Origin: Brachionus koreanus
Lineage: Eukaryota > Rotifera > Eurotatoria > Ploima > Brachionidae
NCBI GenBank assembly: GCA_016987375.1
Contig: PJRA01000509.1
Coordinates: 493,003 to 504,641, forward strand
DNA length: 11,639 nucleotides
Reading direction: 5' to 3'
Of this stretch, positions 1-8,024 are shown in pieces. The position numbers and the translations under genes were made by a program. The notes below the pieces were generated by a model that saw only the letters and a program-made list of their open reading frames with translations, did no database searches and was not told where the DNA came from. Numbering within the stretch: position 1 is the stretch's first letter; each line of letters starts with the position of its first letter.

Positions 1-265
1 CGATTATGAAGAATAAATAAATCAAAAACTTAATTTTTTGACTATTTTAATTTGTAATTAAATGATTTTTAAAAATTGAAGATCGAATTTTTTAAAAATT
101 TTATTTTAAAAAATATAAATTATTTACACTTAAATTTAAATAAATAAATAAACGTTGTAAAAATTAACAACAAATGCTATAAATTTGATTCTGAAGCGCA
201 AATTTCAAATCGAAATTCTGATCGAAAAAAATTCTTTTAAAAAAAATGAATAAAAATTTAAAATT

Positions 266-1094
266 TTAGGATATTTTGCATTTTTTTTTGAAATTTTGAT
301 AGAATTTTTTTATTCTTTTTTTCAAAGAATCTTCACGCACAGCTTTTTCTTCCTCAGGAGTCAAAATTGAGCTAGCCGGCACTTGAAACTGCTGTGGATT
401 TTGTCTCCTGACCTGCTTTATATCTTTTATTTTGAGAAATATCTCCGAAAAAGCTCTATCAACATTTTCTCGCGTTTTGGCCGATGTCTCTATATACGTA
501 ATATTCCATTGATTGGCTAGACTGTTCGCCTCGTCGAAAGTTATCAACCGATTTTGCCTCAAATCGCTTTTGTTTCCGATTAGAATTATCGGCAAATTGG
601 CATCATCCGCTTTCACACGCAGCACATTCTCCCTAAATCATTAATTTTCAATGAGAGCCCGAATCATAGCTGAATTTTACCTATGACTTCGAATAGATTC
701 GAAAGTCTCCCGATTAGTCAGATCAAAGACAAGCAAAAAACCGTCACCATGCTTTAAATAACCATCTCTCACGGCTTTTATTTGTTTGAAGTATTAGGAA
801 AATAAATAAATATTTAATTGGTCTTACCTGGATAGTCTTCTTGGCCAGCCGTATCTAAGATGTCTATTTGAACTTCTTCACCTTGCAATGTTATTGTCCT
901 TCTATAAGCATCCGCCTTGGTCGGCTCGTACTCTTCAACAAACTAAGAAAATTTTTTTTTTACTTTTCAAAATGACTTTTTTGTCAAGGAATAATTACAT
1001 CGTGATACATGTACTGCAAAATTAGACATGACTTGCCAACACCACCATCGCCCACTAAAGTAAGCTTTAAAAATGAGGCCATTTGAGCGGTCAT
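266..1094 (-). CDS. Ral: Ral-family small GTPase, four exons
   Basis: Membrane-bound Ras-superfamily switch; in animals Ral acts in exocytosis, endocytosis and membrane traffic through the exocyst and RalBP1. Coding exons read on the minus strand are 1094-999, 942-828, 774-681 and 632-266. The introns (998-943, 827-775, 680-633; 56, 53 and 48 nt) all begin GT and end AG, and joining the exons keeps one frame of 223 residues. Seen: P-loop GDGGVGKS (15-22), switch I YEPTKAD (37-43) identical to the Ral effector loop, DTAGQ (62-66) with the catalytic Gln kept, NKSD (122-125) and ETSAKTR (150-156). The C-terminus is polybasic and ends in CKIS, a prenylation box. Compared with human RalA (206 residues) the N-terminal extension is shorter, while the region before the tail is longer and Pro/Gln-rich. 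Met5 is a second possible start. A possible AATAAA lies at 105-100. Family assignment is firm; whether it is the sole Ral orthologue is not known. Confidence 0.95.
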
Positions 1095-2858
1095 TGTAGT
1101 TCTATATCTAGATAATGTCAAATTTAATTTAATTTATTCATAAATTTTCATATAAGAAAATCTTGAAAAAAAAGAGCTCTAAGGTAAAAATCTACAACAT
1201 CCAAATCTGATCTTTTTGAAATAAATTTTAATTTTTTATTAAAAAAAATGTAACCAATGATTAAACCTAATAAAAAGAAAAAAAATATAATATAAAGCTT
1301 TTCATATTCATATGTTTAGAAATAGGACTAAGGTAAATTAAGCTGCAATTATATTTATTAAAAAAAAAGCTTTGCGTATATTTACACATAGGCAATGACT
1401 AATATTTTAAGTTTTATAAATTAAAATTTTGAATTATGTAACTAAACATACATTTTAAATTGGGATCATAAACTAAAAAGAGTGTCTCGTCTACATAAAG
1501 ATAGATATGGATTTTATCTTTTTATTTTTTTTATTCATAATGAACATTAGAAATTTAAATAGAATATCCTTTGTTGTAAAACTTAGAAGGCATTCTTGTT
1601 GCTTATCTTCAAAATTATTTAAAATTGTAGCACTTTGTATCTCCTGTACAAAGAATACAAAAAAAAAAACTCTTTTCAAACTTAGTTTTTTATCAACTAT
1701 GAGTCATTCGCTTTCTAAATAAATCATAGAACTATTTTTATAATTTATGAATTGAAAAAAATATAAAACTAAAAAAAAATTCTTATTTTCATACGGAATA
1801 AAAAATCAATTTAATTTACACACTGGCTTGAGGTATTAACCAGTGCATATGTTTTAATTTTATGCTAAGTAAATAATAATCAATGATTTATTATTAAAAC
1901 CTTTTTAGAGTATATAAAAAAATAATAAAATTCAAAATATAAACCAATTTAACAAATGATAAACAAAATTTTTTATCATTTTTAGCCTCAGGTAAGCTTT
2001 CAAGCTATAATTCCCATTTTGCCTAATCTAAATTCTTATTTTATCTATTTTAAATGATCGAATAGTAGGATAGATTAAATTGCACTTAAAAAAATTTAAT
2101 CATTTACTCAAACAAAATTTCGAGAAAATATTTTTTTTCGAAAATTTTAAAAATTCAATTAAAACGAGTCCACTTTAAAAAATATAGATTTGTGAAAATT
2201 CGCTTTAAATCGTTGTTTTTTTTAGGCTCTAGAAAATTGGGACCTCGATTAATATATGGAATTATAGCTTTCTAGTAAAGCCCTACTAATTAAAAATAAT
2301 TTAATACCTCTATTTATATTATGGTTTTTTGAAAATAAACTTGTATAGAATAATATAAAAAGAGTAACAGTTGGAAATGCAAGAGTTCATACACTGAAAT
2401 TTAATACCAAAAAAATAATTAAAATGTTTGTTTACAAGTTTTATTTTATCAATGAACAGGTACTCTTTAGTTATGTTGGACAATTATTTAGCAAAAAGCC
2501 AGTGTAGTTGAACTAAATAAAAATATAAAACATAGGCCGAAACTATTAAAGTTTAGTCATCAACATTAATCTTTAGTCTAGCTGGCTGAACGTGACTTAC
2601 AACTAATGAGCTTATTTAGGATAAATCGAGACGAGTCTTTACAATACAATTCATCATCATCCTCTAAATGAATCTAGTAGCAAAATTATGAGAAAAAAAA
2701 CTGGACTTAAAGGTGGCATTTGAATAAATCTTTGAACTATTGATTTTTTGCTATGAGAATTTTGAATTAGAATTTAAATTTAGATTTATGATTCATAAGA
2801 ATAGTTTAAAGTAAACTAAATTGAACTCTAAATTTTTCTAATTAATAAAAAATTTTAG
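1095..2858. other. AT-rich intergenic stretch, no gene recognised
   Basis: Upstream flank of Ral followed by AT-rich sequence with many homopolymer runs. Open frames here (for example around 1491-1722 on both strands) are low-complexity Phe/Leu/Ile/Lys translations overlapping each other and do not look like proteins. Small perfect hairpins are present, for example CACTGG/CCAGTG at 1821-1826 and 1840-1845. A 31-codon minus-strand open stretch near 2590-2680 reads a short acidic EDDDELYC segment, but I recognise no family. The Ral promoter must lie in the first part, but I see no convincing TATA box. Confidence 0.6.
1954..1981. repeat. perfect 10-bp hairpin
   Basis: AAATGATAAA at 1954-1963 and its exact reverse complement TTTATCATTT at 1972-1981 enclose an 8-nt loop. 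Hairpins of this size arise by chance in AT-rich DNA, so no function is assigned. Confidence 0.5.
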
Positions 2859-3062
2859 GACACAAAACCACCAAGCTGGACGACAAGTGTCACCACGAGC
2901 TATTTAAAACAATTATTTGACTTAAAAAGCAAAATTAAAGTAGAATGCAAAACCGAGCAATTTATTAATAATCCTTGATGCAAAAAAATACAAAATAAAA
3001 TAAAGGTCATTCTCAAAAAAGAGATGGTTTTTGTAGGTCAAGTGTCCAGAGAAATTCAATGA
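2859..3062 (+). pseudogene. coding-like stretch interrupted by one TGA, unrecognised
   Basis: From 2859 the plus strand reads 68 codons interrupted only by a TGA at 2976-2978 before a stop at 3060-3062. It opens with DTKPPSWTTSVTTSYLKQLF and later reads KKEMVFVGQVSREIQ. The first part is clearly richer in G+C than its surroundings and non-repetitive in amino acids, which in this window marks coding sequence. It is preceded by AATTTTAG, which resembles an intron acceptor, so it may be a decayed exon or part of a mobile-element ORF. I recognise no family. A chance open frame remains possible. Confidence 0.25.
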
Positions 3063-4328
3063 AAAAAATTTATGCACTAATCCAAGTGTTAAGTATTAAG
3101 AAAGCAAATGCTGAGCTAAACCAAATCGAGCTAATTCTCTATCTTATCGAGAATTCGTTTCAAATGAATAATTTAAGAGATTAGCCGGGTTTTTTTAATT
3201 TTTTTCAAATGGTTATACTTGCGATACACGATATTACTTATTCTATTATTTATTAATTAGCCATTGTAAATTTCAAATGTGTTCATTGTTTATGAATGCC
3301 TATGCTAGAAATTAAATATTTATTTTGTAGATGATAGGATGCAAAATTTCAAAAAAGGAAATATTTCAATTATCGATGAGAATTTGGTGGAATACAAGGA
3401 GATCAATGTTTAGTTAACCCAATTAGTATCGGACCAAATGGCCTTATTTTATGCTTTTTAAAATAAATAATAAATCATGTTTTTTTAATTTAAATCAAAA
3501 TTTTATTTTCATATCATATCTTTAATTTAATTTTAATATAATTCAATTTTATTTTTTAAGTTGACCTTCTTTTTAGATCATTTATCATCTAGACATTAAA
3601 ATTCAATAAAATTTTTCTTCAATTTATTTTTCTAAAGGGGATTAGTATTTATTAATTTTTAATAAATATTTTTTTATATTAATTTTCATCAATTTTAAAA
3701 ATTTAATTTTTTTTATTTTTCTTAATAAATCCTAAAGGTGTTTTATATTCTAAATTTAAATTAAATTGCTTCTTGTTAAAAAAAAATGTCCTCTAAGAAT
3801 TTGGCTTTTGATCAAATTAAGGATGCTTCATTTTAAATTTATAATGAACGTAGAATAAAAATAGACTGAATATAGTTTTTTAAATTATTTCTGTTGTTCT
3901 CATAGCAATCGATTCGTGTTGCTAAAATTAGCTTTGAACTGACTTGATATTTTAAATAAATGACAAATTTATTTTGGGCTTCATTTCGGATCCTTTGTTG
4001 CCGAACCGAGCAATTGCTTAAAATCTCAGAACCAAGTTTAAAAAGTAATTTAGAAATCATTATTCTTTTTCATGTTTTATTTAAAAAATTCAAAATTTTT
4101 TAAAACTATTGAAAAATTTAAAATTTAGAGTTTCAGTAGAATCTTAAAAAGTTATAATATTTTTTTAATTCATTTAAAAAGACAAAAAAAATCAATTTAA
4201 ATTTAAAAAAAAATAAAATTAGTGGAACTTAAAAATAAAAACTTCTAAAAAAAATTAAAATAAAAAAATATAATTTTACCTGATTTTTTTTTTTTTGCAA
4301 AAATTGAAAAAAACAAAATTATTATCAC
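3063..4328. other. AT-rich intergenic stretch with weak orphan frames
   Basis: No recognisable gene. Two weak frames stand out. At 3339-3413 on the plus strand an ATG-started 24-residue frame (MQNFKKGNISIIDENL and onward) follows a TTTTGTAG that resembles a splice acceptor. At 3839-4060 on the minus strand there is a 73-residue frame containing SNCSVRQQRIRNEAQNKF, in a patch slightly richer in G+C. Neither matches a family I know and neither has a clear polyadenylation signal nearby. The stretch from about 3480 to 3760 is nearly pure A/T. Confidence 0.5.
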
Positions 4329-4397
4329 TTATGGTGTCTCAATACTGAAAAAGACATAAATGAACTTGATAGAGTTCAACGAAGAGCAACAAAATAA
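4329..4397 (+). mobile_element. 3' scrap of a LINE reverse transcriptase
   Basis: The plus-strand frame reads LWCLNTEKDINELDRVQRRA and then TK before a stop. This matches the segment shortly after the reverse transcriptase domain of Jockey/CR1-type non-LTR retrotransposons, where a W.P..KKDI..LE.VQRRATKL pattern is characteristic. Only about 22 codons survive, and no further recognisable element sequence is seen on either side, so this is a 5'-truncated, decayed insertion. It is a different kind of LINE from the relic at 6798-7555. The identification rests on one conserved motif. Confidence 0.6.
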
Positions 4398-4548
4398 ACT
4401 AAATTTGTGAACTTGACTTGTGACTTTTTCCTGAAAAATTGGCGTTTATTCTTTGACATTAAGAATAAAAAAATTCTATATCACTGACTTGACTTAAGAC
4501 AAGTCTATTTTTTAAATCATAAGATTAAAATTTTTGTATTAATCATTA

Positions 4549-4554
4549 TTTATT
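4549..4554 (-). promoter_or_regulatory. AATAAA polyadenylation signal candidate
   Basis: AATAAA on the minus strand, 44 nt beyond the stop of the small frameshifted gene at 4598-4781. It lies at the same distance as the signal downstream of TPST. In such AT-rich DNA the hexamer is common, so only its position gives it weight. Confidence 0.35.
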
Positions 4555-4597
4555 GACACAGTAAAAATTTTTTTTAAAAAATATTTAGTAAAGACTG

Positions 4598-4781
4598 TTA
4601 ATTTTGTCTCGATCTTGAATCTTCATCATCTGAATCAATGCATTTTTTAAATTCAATTAAAGATTCACAATCTTCAAGAAAATCGTAGACCTTAGGGTCG
4701 TTTCTTCTTATTCAGCAATTCTTCAGCGTTATTTATAGTGTCGTTGAAATTATTTTCTAAAAAACTCGCAGAACTAGACAT
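4598..4781 (-). pseudogene. small acidic-tailed protein gene, one-base frameshift, unrecognised
   Basis: From ATG at 4781-4779 the minus strand reads MSSSASFLENNFNDTINNAE, then ELLNKKKRP and a stop at a CCC-TAA site. One base over, the frame continues with KVYDFLEDCESLIEFKKCI and then the acidic/basic end DSDDEDSRSRQN before TAA at 4600-4598. The two halves join cleanly if one C of the CCC run is extra, giving about 60 residues, so this is either a recent pseudogene or a base-call error in a homopolymer. A TATATAAG lies 25-32 nt upstream of the ATG and an AATAAA 44 nt past the stop. Composition is clearly coding-like. The short acidic protein is not one I recognise; it could be a free-standing small gene or the N-terminal remnant of a mobile-element protein. 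Confidence 0.5.
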
Positions 4782-4805
4782 TTTATTCAACTGAACCAAT
4801 AATTT

Positions 4806-4813
4806 CTTATATA
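4806..4813 (-). promoter_or_regulatory. TATA-like box before the 4598-4781 frame
   Basis: TATATAAG reads toward the small minus-strand frame and ends 25 nt before its ATG. That would place transcription start almost at the ATG, so the box works for this frame only if the 5' leader is extremely short. It may be chance. Confidence 0.25.
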
Positions 4814-5106
4814 GAAAATTTTTATTGAAAAAAATTTCAAAAAAATTTGGTTTACTTATAATAAATTAAATTAATTTTTTTAATTAGATATAAATCTTAA
4901 TTTTTATGGAGTATTTTATTGAAAAATTGAAATTCTTGGCACCGAAATTAAAGAGCCTTTAGACAATTAATTAATTGAATTCAGAAGCCTTTCTTTAGAG
5001 CAAACTTGATAGTACATCTATTATAAATTAGATATTTATTCATTTATTGAAAAAAAACAGGACATAAACAATCTTTAAGTGCCTAAAAATTTAAAATGAC
5101 AATTAG
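4814..5106. other. AT-rich spacer, nothing recognised
   Basis: A short plus-strand coding-like run (EILGTEIKEPLDN before a stop) occurs around 4930-4970, but it is too brief to interpret. No other feature is seen. Confidence 0.4.
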
Positions 5107-5279
5107 TGTTGTGCACCGTCAGTGGCAGCCATTAGACGACCGTCTTGATGATTTTTGTTTTACTCAATTTTTTTATCTATCAAATATTCATACTTGAATT
5201 TTTTTTTTTAATTTGATTTTTGTAGACGGTCATCAAAACGGCCAACACCTTTTTTTAAGGTCCAATAACCGTCACTGAG
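5107..5279. repeat. imperfect inverted repeat, MITE-like
   Basis: Two blocks richer in G+C than the flanks face each other across an AT-rich spacer of about 70 bp. The inner arms are ACCGTCTTGATGA (about 5138-5151) and, reversed, GCCGTTTTGATGA (5229-5242). The outer arms are TCAGTGGCAGCCATTAGAC (5119-5137) and, reversed, TCAGTGACGGTTATTGGAC (5260-5278). The right arm carries about 20 extra bases between the two blocks. Differences are mostly transitions, consistent with an old foldback or MITE-type insertion. No coding capacity. Confidence 0.5.
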
Positions 5280-5567
5280 GGTATATTTAAAGATTAACAA
5301 TATTCAATAAGTATGAACTAAAGCAAAAATTTTTTTTATTTTGATGTTTTATTAATCCAAAATATTTAAAAAAAATATTTGTGATTTTAACCAGTGATAA
5401 TTTTTTAAAAGAAAGATATAAAATCTTTATTTCTCCGAAAAGATTAATTTATTTTTACAGTCTGTTCTAAAGATATGAGGATTTAAAATTTTGAAAAAAC
5501 TAGTCAAATGACTCGTTTAGTGCTTCTATGGTTAAAAGTAAATTTAATAAAAAACAATTTAATTTAA

Positions 5568-5732
5568 AACATAATAAAATATAGTTTGAATAACTTTTTG
5601 AGTAAAACTAATGCTATATTCAGCAAGGATAAAGTAAAGAATGTAATTAGGCCATTGTCTGGTGAAATATTAATAAATAATATTATGGATTATATAAAAT
5701 CAATAAAGTATTTGGAAAATTTTTTTTATTAA
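5568..5732 (+). other. 54-codon open frame, unrecognised
   Basis: Plus-strand open frame without an in-frame ATG near its start. It includes NAIFSKDKVKNVIRPLSGE and then ILINNIMDYIKSIKYLENFF before a TAA. The amino-acid mix is protein-like and an AATAAA follows the stop by about 30 nt (5763-5768). An ATATAG just before the readable part resembles a splice acceptor, but I could not find an upstream exon that joins in frame. No family recognised; it may be a decayed last exon or chance. Confidence 0.2.
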
Positions 5733-5787
5733 TTCAAAAAATTTGGCTAATTAATGTAAAAAAATAAAGTTTATATTTTTCCACATT

Positions 5788-5845
5788 ATTTATAATTTAT
5801 TTTTTCTGTTATAAATTTTTCAAATGATTTATAATTTATTTTTTC
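5788..5845. repeat. two-copy tandem repeat, 39-bp period
   Basis: The 19-nt sequence ATTTATAATTTATTTTTTC occurs exactly at 5788-5806 and again at 5827-5845, 39 bp apart. It is an AT-rich local duplication with no evident function. Confidence 0.6.
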
Positions 5846-6241
5846 AAAATAAAATCAAAAGAATTTTTTTTAGTGATCCGTGGTGATCAATTTTTGGCCA
5901 TGTATAAAAGAATTTTGTTACTCAATCACTTAATTACAGTCTTCTAAAAAAATTAGATTGATTTGTTAGTTAAGTTAATTTTATAATTTAAATTTGTTTT
6001 TAATATTCATAAGTACAGAATAAACTAAAGCTAACTTGTACACTTTTTTCCTTTTTCGTTCCTTAGGAGAAAGAAATAAAACTCATTAATTGAATTAGCC
6101 AATTTTTTCACGAGAAATCAAAGGAAAAGAAATGAAAAATATCCAGGAAAGGAAAGGAAGGAAAACGTTAGTTTTTGTTTGTACTGTAATAAAAATTTTC
6201 GTTGACATAAAATTGTCATTTGAAAAAGGTAAAATTTAAAA
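5846..6241. other. spacer with polypurine/polypyrimidine patches
   Basis: No gene is seen. Around 6040-6065 there is a CT-rich patch and around 6117-6171 a purine-rich patch with repeated GGAAAGGAA units, so the two are loosely complementary. The rest is AT-rich. Confidence 0.4.
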
Positions 6242-6397
6242 ATGGACCAAGAAATTAAAGTTTCAAAAGAATTTAGGATATTTAATATTTTTCGTGAATT
6301 GAGTCTATTGTTTGGTTCACAAGTATGCTCTAATTCTAAACATCGAAATTTTCCAACAAGAAAAGAAACTAGATATTCAGGGTTTTGTGAAATTTAG
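6242..6397 (+). CDS. hypothetical 51-residue protein
   Basis: ATG at 6242-6244 opens a 51-residue frame ending at TAG 6395-6397. It begins MDQEIKVSKEFRIFNIFREL and ends with RKETRYSGFCEI. Composition is mixed, with charged and aromatic residues rather than the Phe/Lys/Ile-only output of the AT-rich background. No domain, signal peptide or membrane segment is apparent, and no AATAAA lies close behind it. It is about 400 bp upstream of the LINE relic on the same strand, so it may be element-derived, but its sequence does not resemble a LINE ORF I know. A chance frame is the main alternative. Confidence 0.25.
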   Translation: MDQEIKVSKEFRIFNIFRELSLLFGSQVCSNSKHRNFPTRKETRYSGFCEI

Positions 6398-6458
6398 TAC
6401 AATATAACAGAAAATTCTCATAACTTTTCCTTTAAAAGTCAAAAGCAAGTTATGTAAA

Positions 6459-6633
6459 TGCAATATGGTGCAACATTCAAAGTTGCATTATTATCAACAT
6501 TCTGGTAAAACTCTGCAAATTTAGTATTATTTAAATTTAGACAAATTTGGCTTTATTGCATTTTGCAGAGATTTTGCACATCATTAGCAGACTTTGACTT
6601 GTTGTGCAACTAAGTATGTTGCAGTTTTTTGCA
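6459..6633. repeat. cluster of ten TGCA motifs
   Basis: TGCA, a self-complementary tetramer, starts at 6459, 6469, 6484, 6514, 6557, 6564, 6575, 6605, 6620 and 6630. At this base composition fewer than one would be expected in 175 bp. Several occur in larger inverted contexts, such as TGCAACATTCAAAGTTGCA at 6469-6487 and GTTGTGCAAC at 6601-6610; CTCTGCAAA (6511-6519) faces TTTGCAGAG (6562-6570). The stretch looks like an inverted-repeat-rich element or a decayed array. No protein is encoded. Confidence 0.55.
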
Positions 6634-6658
6634 CTTACAGAACTAATTAAAAGCCCAA

Positions 6659-6700
6659 AGAACAAAAGTTATTAGCTTTTTAAGCATTAATTTTTGTTCT
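6659..6700. repeat. imperfect hairpin
   Basis: AGAACAAAAGTTATTAGCTT (6659-6678) pairs with the segment 6682-6700, which reversed reads AGAACAAAAATTAATGCTT, leaving a 3-nt loop. The arms agree over most positions. It is followed by T-rich sequence. No role is known. Confidence 0.4.
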
Positions 6701-6797
6701 ATTTTTTTATTTTATATTTTATTGTTGTATAAAGTACCACATTTCACAAAACCGAGATTCAGAATTAAAAGGATAATGCATTCAATAAGCATTTGAG

Positions 6798-7555
6798 TTG
6801 AAAGTTGATATAAGCAGCAAAGCAGATATTAAGCAGAAGAAAGGAGACAAATTGATTTGTGACAACTGGCTAATAATTCTGTTATCACTAACAAGCAAGG
6901 TGTTTTGTAGCATAATTCTGAATGGAATTAGACAGATTTTGCATAGATCAGATACAGTATACGCTCTGAGAAATATCATAGAGCAAAGTCTGTAATGGAA
7001 CTGTCTATGCTTAAGAACTTCCAAACCCAGAAGATTTTGAAGCTAATAGAGCTCTTCAACAAGAAACAATTTTAGAGCTTCAAAGTATGTGCCAGAGTCG
7101 GGCAAGAATGTATTCTCTCTGGGACTCTTTTTCTAAAAATTATTGGCTATGTAATGAAGAAAACAATGATGAAGCCCAGGCGGTATACAGTATTGAAGAC
7201 TAAGTTTTGCAGACAACCTGTGGCTAATATTAATTAAAAAATCGCACAATCAGACGAATAAACAAAATTTGGTGAACAATTGTGTACAGCAACAATGTAG
7301 TTAAACCAACACTAATGTATGGAAGCGAATGTCGAGGGATGTCTGAGTCCGATAGAAAAAAGTTGAACACATTTCACTCTGGATGCCTAAAGGAAGATCT
7401 TAGGAGGATCTTCCGAATACACTGGCCTGAAATAGTATCAAACACGGAACCATACAGAAGAACAAAATCCTAAAAAATAAATCAATGCATAAAGAATAAT
7501 AAGAATAAGACTGCGGTAAGACTGCCTTGGACATTTACGTTGTGTTGATGATTAA
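6798..7555 (+). mobile_element. degenerate LINE reverse transcriptase (RTE/CFDP2-like)
   Basis: Remains of a non-LTR retrotransposon polymerase spread over several frames. 6798-6995 reads KKGDKLICDNWLIILLSLTS, then KVFCSIILNGIRQ and YALRNIIEQSL, the finger region typical of these elements; about 15 residues around the usual EEQAGFR block are missing. 7076-7237 reads VGQECILSGTLFL, equivalent to TGVRQGCILSPTLFL. 7197-7304, in another frame, reads RLSFADNLWLIL, where the catalytic FADD has become FADN. 7282-7473 reads VVKPTLMYGSECRGM, and later RRIFRIHWPEIVSN, the post-RT segment. 7511-7555 reads CLGHLRCVDD, equivalent to WLGH(L/V)LRMDD. At least four frame changes, internal stops and a deletion between the finger and palm blocks show it is dead. 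Clade placement is by motif resemblance only. Confidence 0.85.
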
Positions 7556-7617
7556 ATGCCTATTTGATCAAAAGAAACTCAAGATTTAATCAGAGTTTTT
7601 CAAAAGTCATAAAGTCT

Positions 7618-7632
7618 AAGTCAAGTCAAGTC
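7618..7632. repeat. (AAGTC)3 microsatellite
   Basis: Three perfect AAGTC units with a fourth just upstream at 7612-7616, about 60 bp past the last recognisable LINE codon. Some LINEs end in short tandem repeats, so this could mark the element's 3' end. That is inference; a plain microsatellite is as likely. Confidence 0.4.
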
Positions 7633-7820
7633 AAAAGATAATGACTTTAAAATGATTTTTTTTTTTAAATTTTTTCCAAGTCTGGATCAAGAATCAAAGC
7701 GGCAAAAAAGTCCTATTGATAAATATGTAGATTAAATGGATGGTGAGCAAGACATAAAGATGTACAAAATAAAAAAACATAAAGTTTAAAATATTAAAGT
7801 TTTAATATTAAGTATTAAGT

Positions 7821-7836
7821 ATGTATGGAAGCGAAT
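7821..7836 (+). repeat. second copy of a 16-nt LINE segment
   Basis: ATGTATGGAAGCGAAT is identical to 7315-7330, which encodes the MYGSE motif of the LINE relic. The copy lies about 500 bp downstream in the same orientation, without recognisable flanking homology. Sixteen exact bases with seven G/C are unlikely by chance here, suggesting a second, more decayed insertion or a local duplication. Confidence 0.45.
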
Positions 7837-7975
7837 AAAAAATTTATTAAAACAGTTTTCACCTATTGCACGGGTTACACAAAAAGGTGAATACGAATAT
7901 TAAAAAGGTAAAATGACTATTTCAAATAAAATTAGATAAGTTAAAATTAAATTAAAATAACAATTTTTTAACATG

Positions 7976-7981
7976 TTTATT
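7976..7981 (-). promoter_or_regulatory. AATAAA polyadenylation signal candidate for TPST
   Basis: AATAAA on the minus strand, 44 nt beyond the TPST stop codon, a normal place for a cleavage and polyadenylation signal. Confidence 0.5.
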
Positions 7982-8024
7982 TTTTGACAGTTTTTTAAGA
8001 AATAAAATTAATTTAACAATATTT

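Larger units (their letters stand above)
7556..7975. other. LINE 3' flank and AT-rich spacer
   Basis: The stretch follows the LINE relic and precedes the end of TPST on the opposite strand. It contains the short AAGTC repeat at 7618-7632 and the duplicated LINE segment at 7821-7836. No host gene is seen. Confidence 0.45.

Noticed and set aside
1491..1722. Overlapping open frames on both strands (62 and 71 residues)
   Set aside because: Both translate A/T-rich low-complexity sequence into Phe/Lys/Ile/Leu strings, overlap each other and show no domain, signal or conserved pattern.
1997..2273. Inverted match GGAATTATAGCTT around 2001-2013 and 2259-2271
   Set aside because: Only about 13 bp with no extension into the flanks; compatible with chance in AT-rich DNA.
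2951..4015. AACCGAGCAATT shared at 2951-2962 and 4004-4015
   Set aside because: A 12-nt match is expected by chance in a window of this size and the flanks do not match.
3839..4060. 73-residue minus-strand frame
   Set aside because: Not added as a gene: no family resemblance, no polyadenylation signal nearby and no support beyond length; noted in the intergenic description.
4406..4504. GACTT repeats after the 4329-4397 LINE scrap, compared with AAGTC repeats after the 6798-7555 LINE relic
   Set aside because: They are reverse complements although both elements point the same way, so they cannot be a shared 3'-end repeat.
5528..5732. Two-exon model joining ATG at 5528 through GT 5538 / AG 5584 to the open frame at 5568-5732
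   Set aside because: Splice dinucleotides fit but the phases do not: the join runs straight into a stop.
6782..7024. 80-residue minus-strand frame
   Set aside because: It is antisense to the LINE reverse transcriptase relic, whose plus-strand reading matches known motifs.
7019..7203. Plus-strand open run beginning ELPNPEDFEANRALQQ
   Set aside because: It looks protein-like, but the overlapping frame contains the VGQECILSGTLFL reverse transcriptase block, so this is an out-of-frame shadow.
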